Source of the DNA: Elusimicrobiaceae bacterium
GTDB lineage: Bacteria; Elusimicrobiota; Elusimicrobia; Elusimicrobiales; Elusimicrobiaceae
Reading direction: 5' to 3'
DNA: 6,107 bases
NCBI GenBank assembly: GCA_017647245.1
Contig: JAGCKY010000081.1
Location: 1 to 6,107, forward strand
Made by a program: the position numbers and the translations under genes. Positions within the stretch are counted from its first letter, which is position 1, and each line of letters begins with the position of its first letter. The notes under the pieces are model-generated. The model had not been told where the DNA came from. It searched no databases and was given only the letters and a program-made list of their open reading frames with translations. Shown piece by piece: positions 5,943 to 6,107 of this stretch.

Positions 5943-6107
5943 TGCTGAAACTTTAAAGAGCTTGGACGAAACCGCTTGGAATACAGGTATGGATCGTGTG
6001 GAGATCACACCCATCCATCACAGTACGGATGTGTCTCTGATTCTTTTTGCGGAGACCATTGACGAGGATGCTGCAAAGTTATTAAAGAAGCTGCAGCACT
6101 ACAAAAG
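5938..6107 (+). CDS. N-terminal part of an unrecognised protein on the plus strand (cut by window edge)
   Basis: The frame gives 56 complete codons and runs off the right edge. It begins MDAETLKSLDETAWNTGMD, continues with a probable strand segment (VEITPIHHSTDVSLILFAE) and then a charged helix (about residues 40-55, DEDAAKLLKKLQHYK). Alternating hydrophobic and charged residues and the codon pattern look like real soluble-protein coding sequence, while all three opposite-strand frames are broken by stops or unconvincing. No Shine-Dalgarno sequence precedes the ATG, and an in-frame TAA lies two codons upstream, so the start may be an artefact of a junction and the original gene may extend further 5'. 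It is the only plus-strand gene in the window. I do not recognise the family and assign no function. Confidence 0.5.
   Translation, partial: MDAETLKSLDETAWNTGMDRVEITPIHHSTDVSLILFAETIDEDAAKLLKKLQHYK

Noticed and set aside
5909..6004. Upstream extension of the minus-strand frame at 5747-5908
   Set aside because: The frame is open to 6004, but the region past 5938 looks coding on the plus strand, and the extension (rich in Pro, Ser, Arg and Leu) looks like a shadow frame.

Overview
The window reads as chromosomal DNA from a diderm (Gram-negative-type) bacterium of moderate G+C. Almost everything is on the minus strand, so transcription runs from high to low coordinates. The combination of a shortened fatty-acid/ribosome operon, envelope-targeted ankyrin proteins and a possible pilin-like tail fits Elusimicrobiota best. 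That assignment is an inference from overall character, not from a diagnostic marker.

The core is a tightly packed seven-gene operon: yceD (DUF177), rpmF, plsX, fabG, acpP, rnc, then a membrane-anchored ankyrin-repeat protein. The gaps in order are 31 nt, 9 nt, an 8-nt overlap, 19 nt, 9 nt and a 1-nt TAATG overlap. A likely extended -10 promoter lies at 5649-5657, just behind an upstream terminator at 5694-5721. The operon ends at a hairpin at 937-963. The operon couples ribosome assembly (YceD, L32), phospholipid and fatty-acid supply (PlsX, FabG, ACP) and RNA processing (RNase III). fabH, fabD and fabF, which often sit in this cluster, are absent here.

Downstream is a second ankyrin-repeat gene (262-846) with its own ribosome-binding site, a signal peptide and a strong terminator at 215-243. 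After it, a gene cut off by the left edge (1-173) begins as a multi-pass membrane protein resembling a major facilitator transporter. The two ankyrin proteins are predicted to place their repeats outside the cytoplasm, one anchored and one secreted.

The right end (about 5747-6107) is the least ordinary part. A short minus-strand frame resembling the C-terminus of a secreted protein ends just before the terminator. It meets a plus-strand coding frame running off the right edge, and a 9-bp inverted repeat holds both start codons. This may be a genuine divergent pair, a rearrangement scar or an assembly join. Apart from this region and the envelope ankyrin genes, the window is ordinary housekeeping sequence, and I see no convincing new defence or mobile system.
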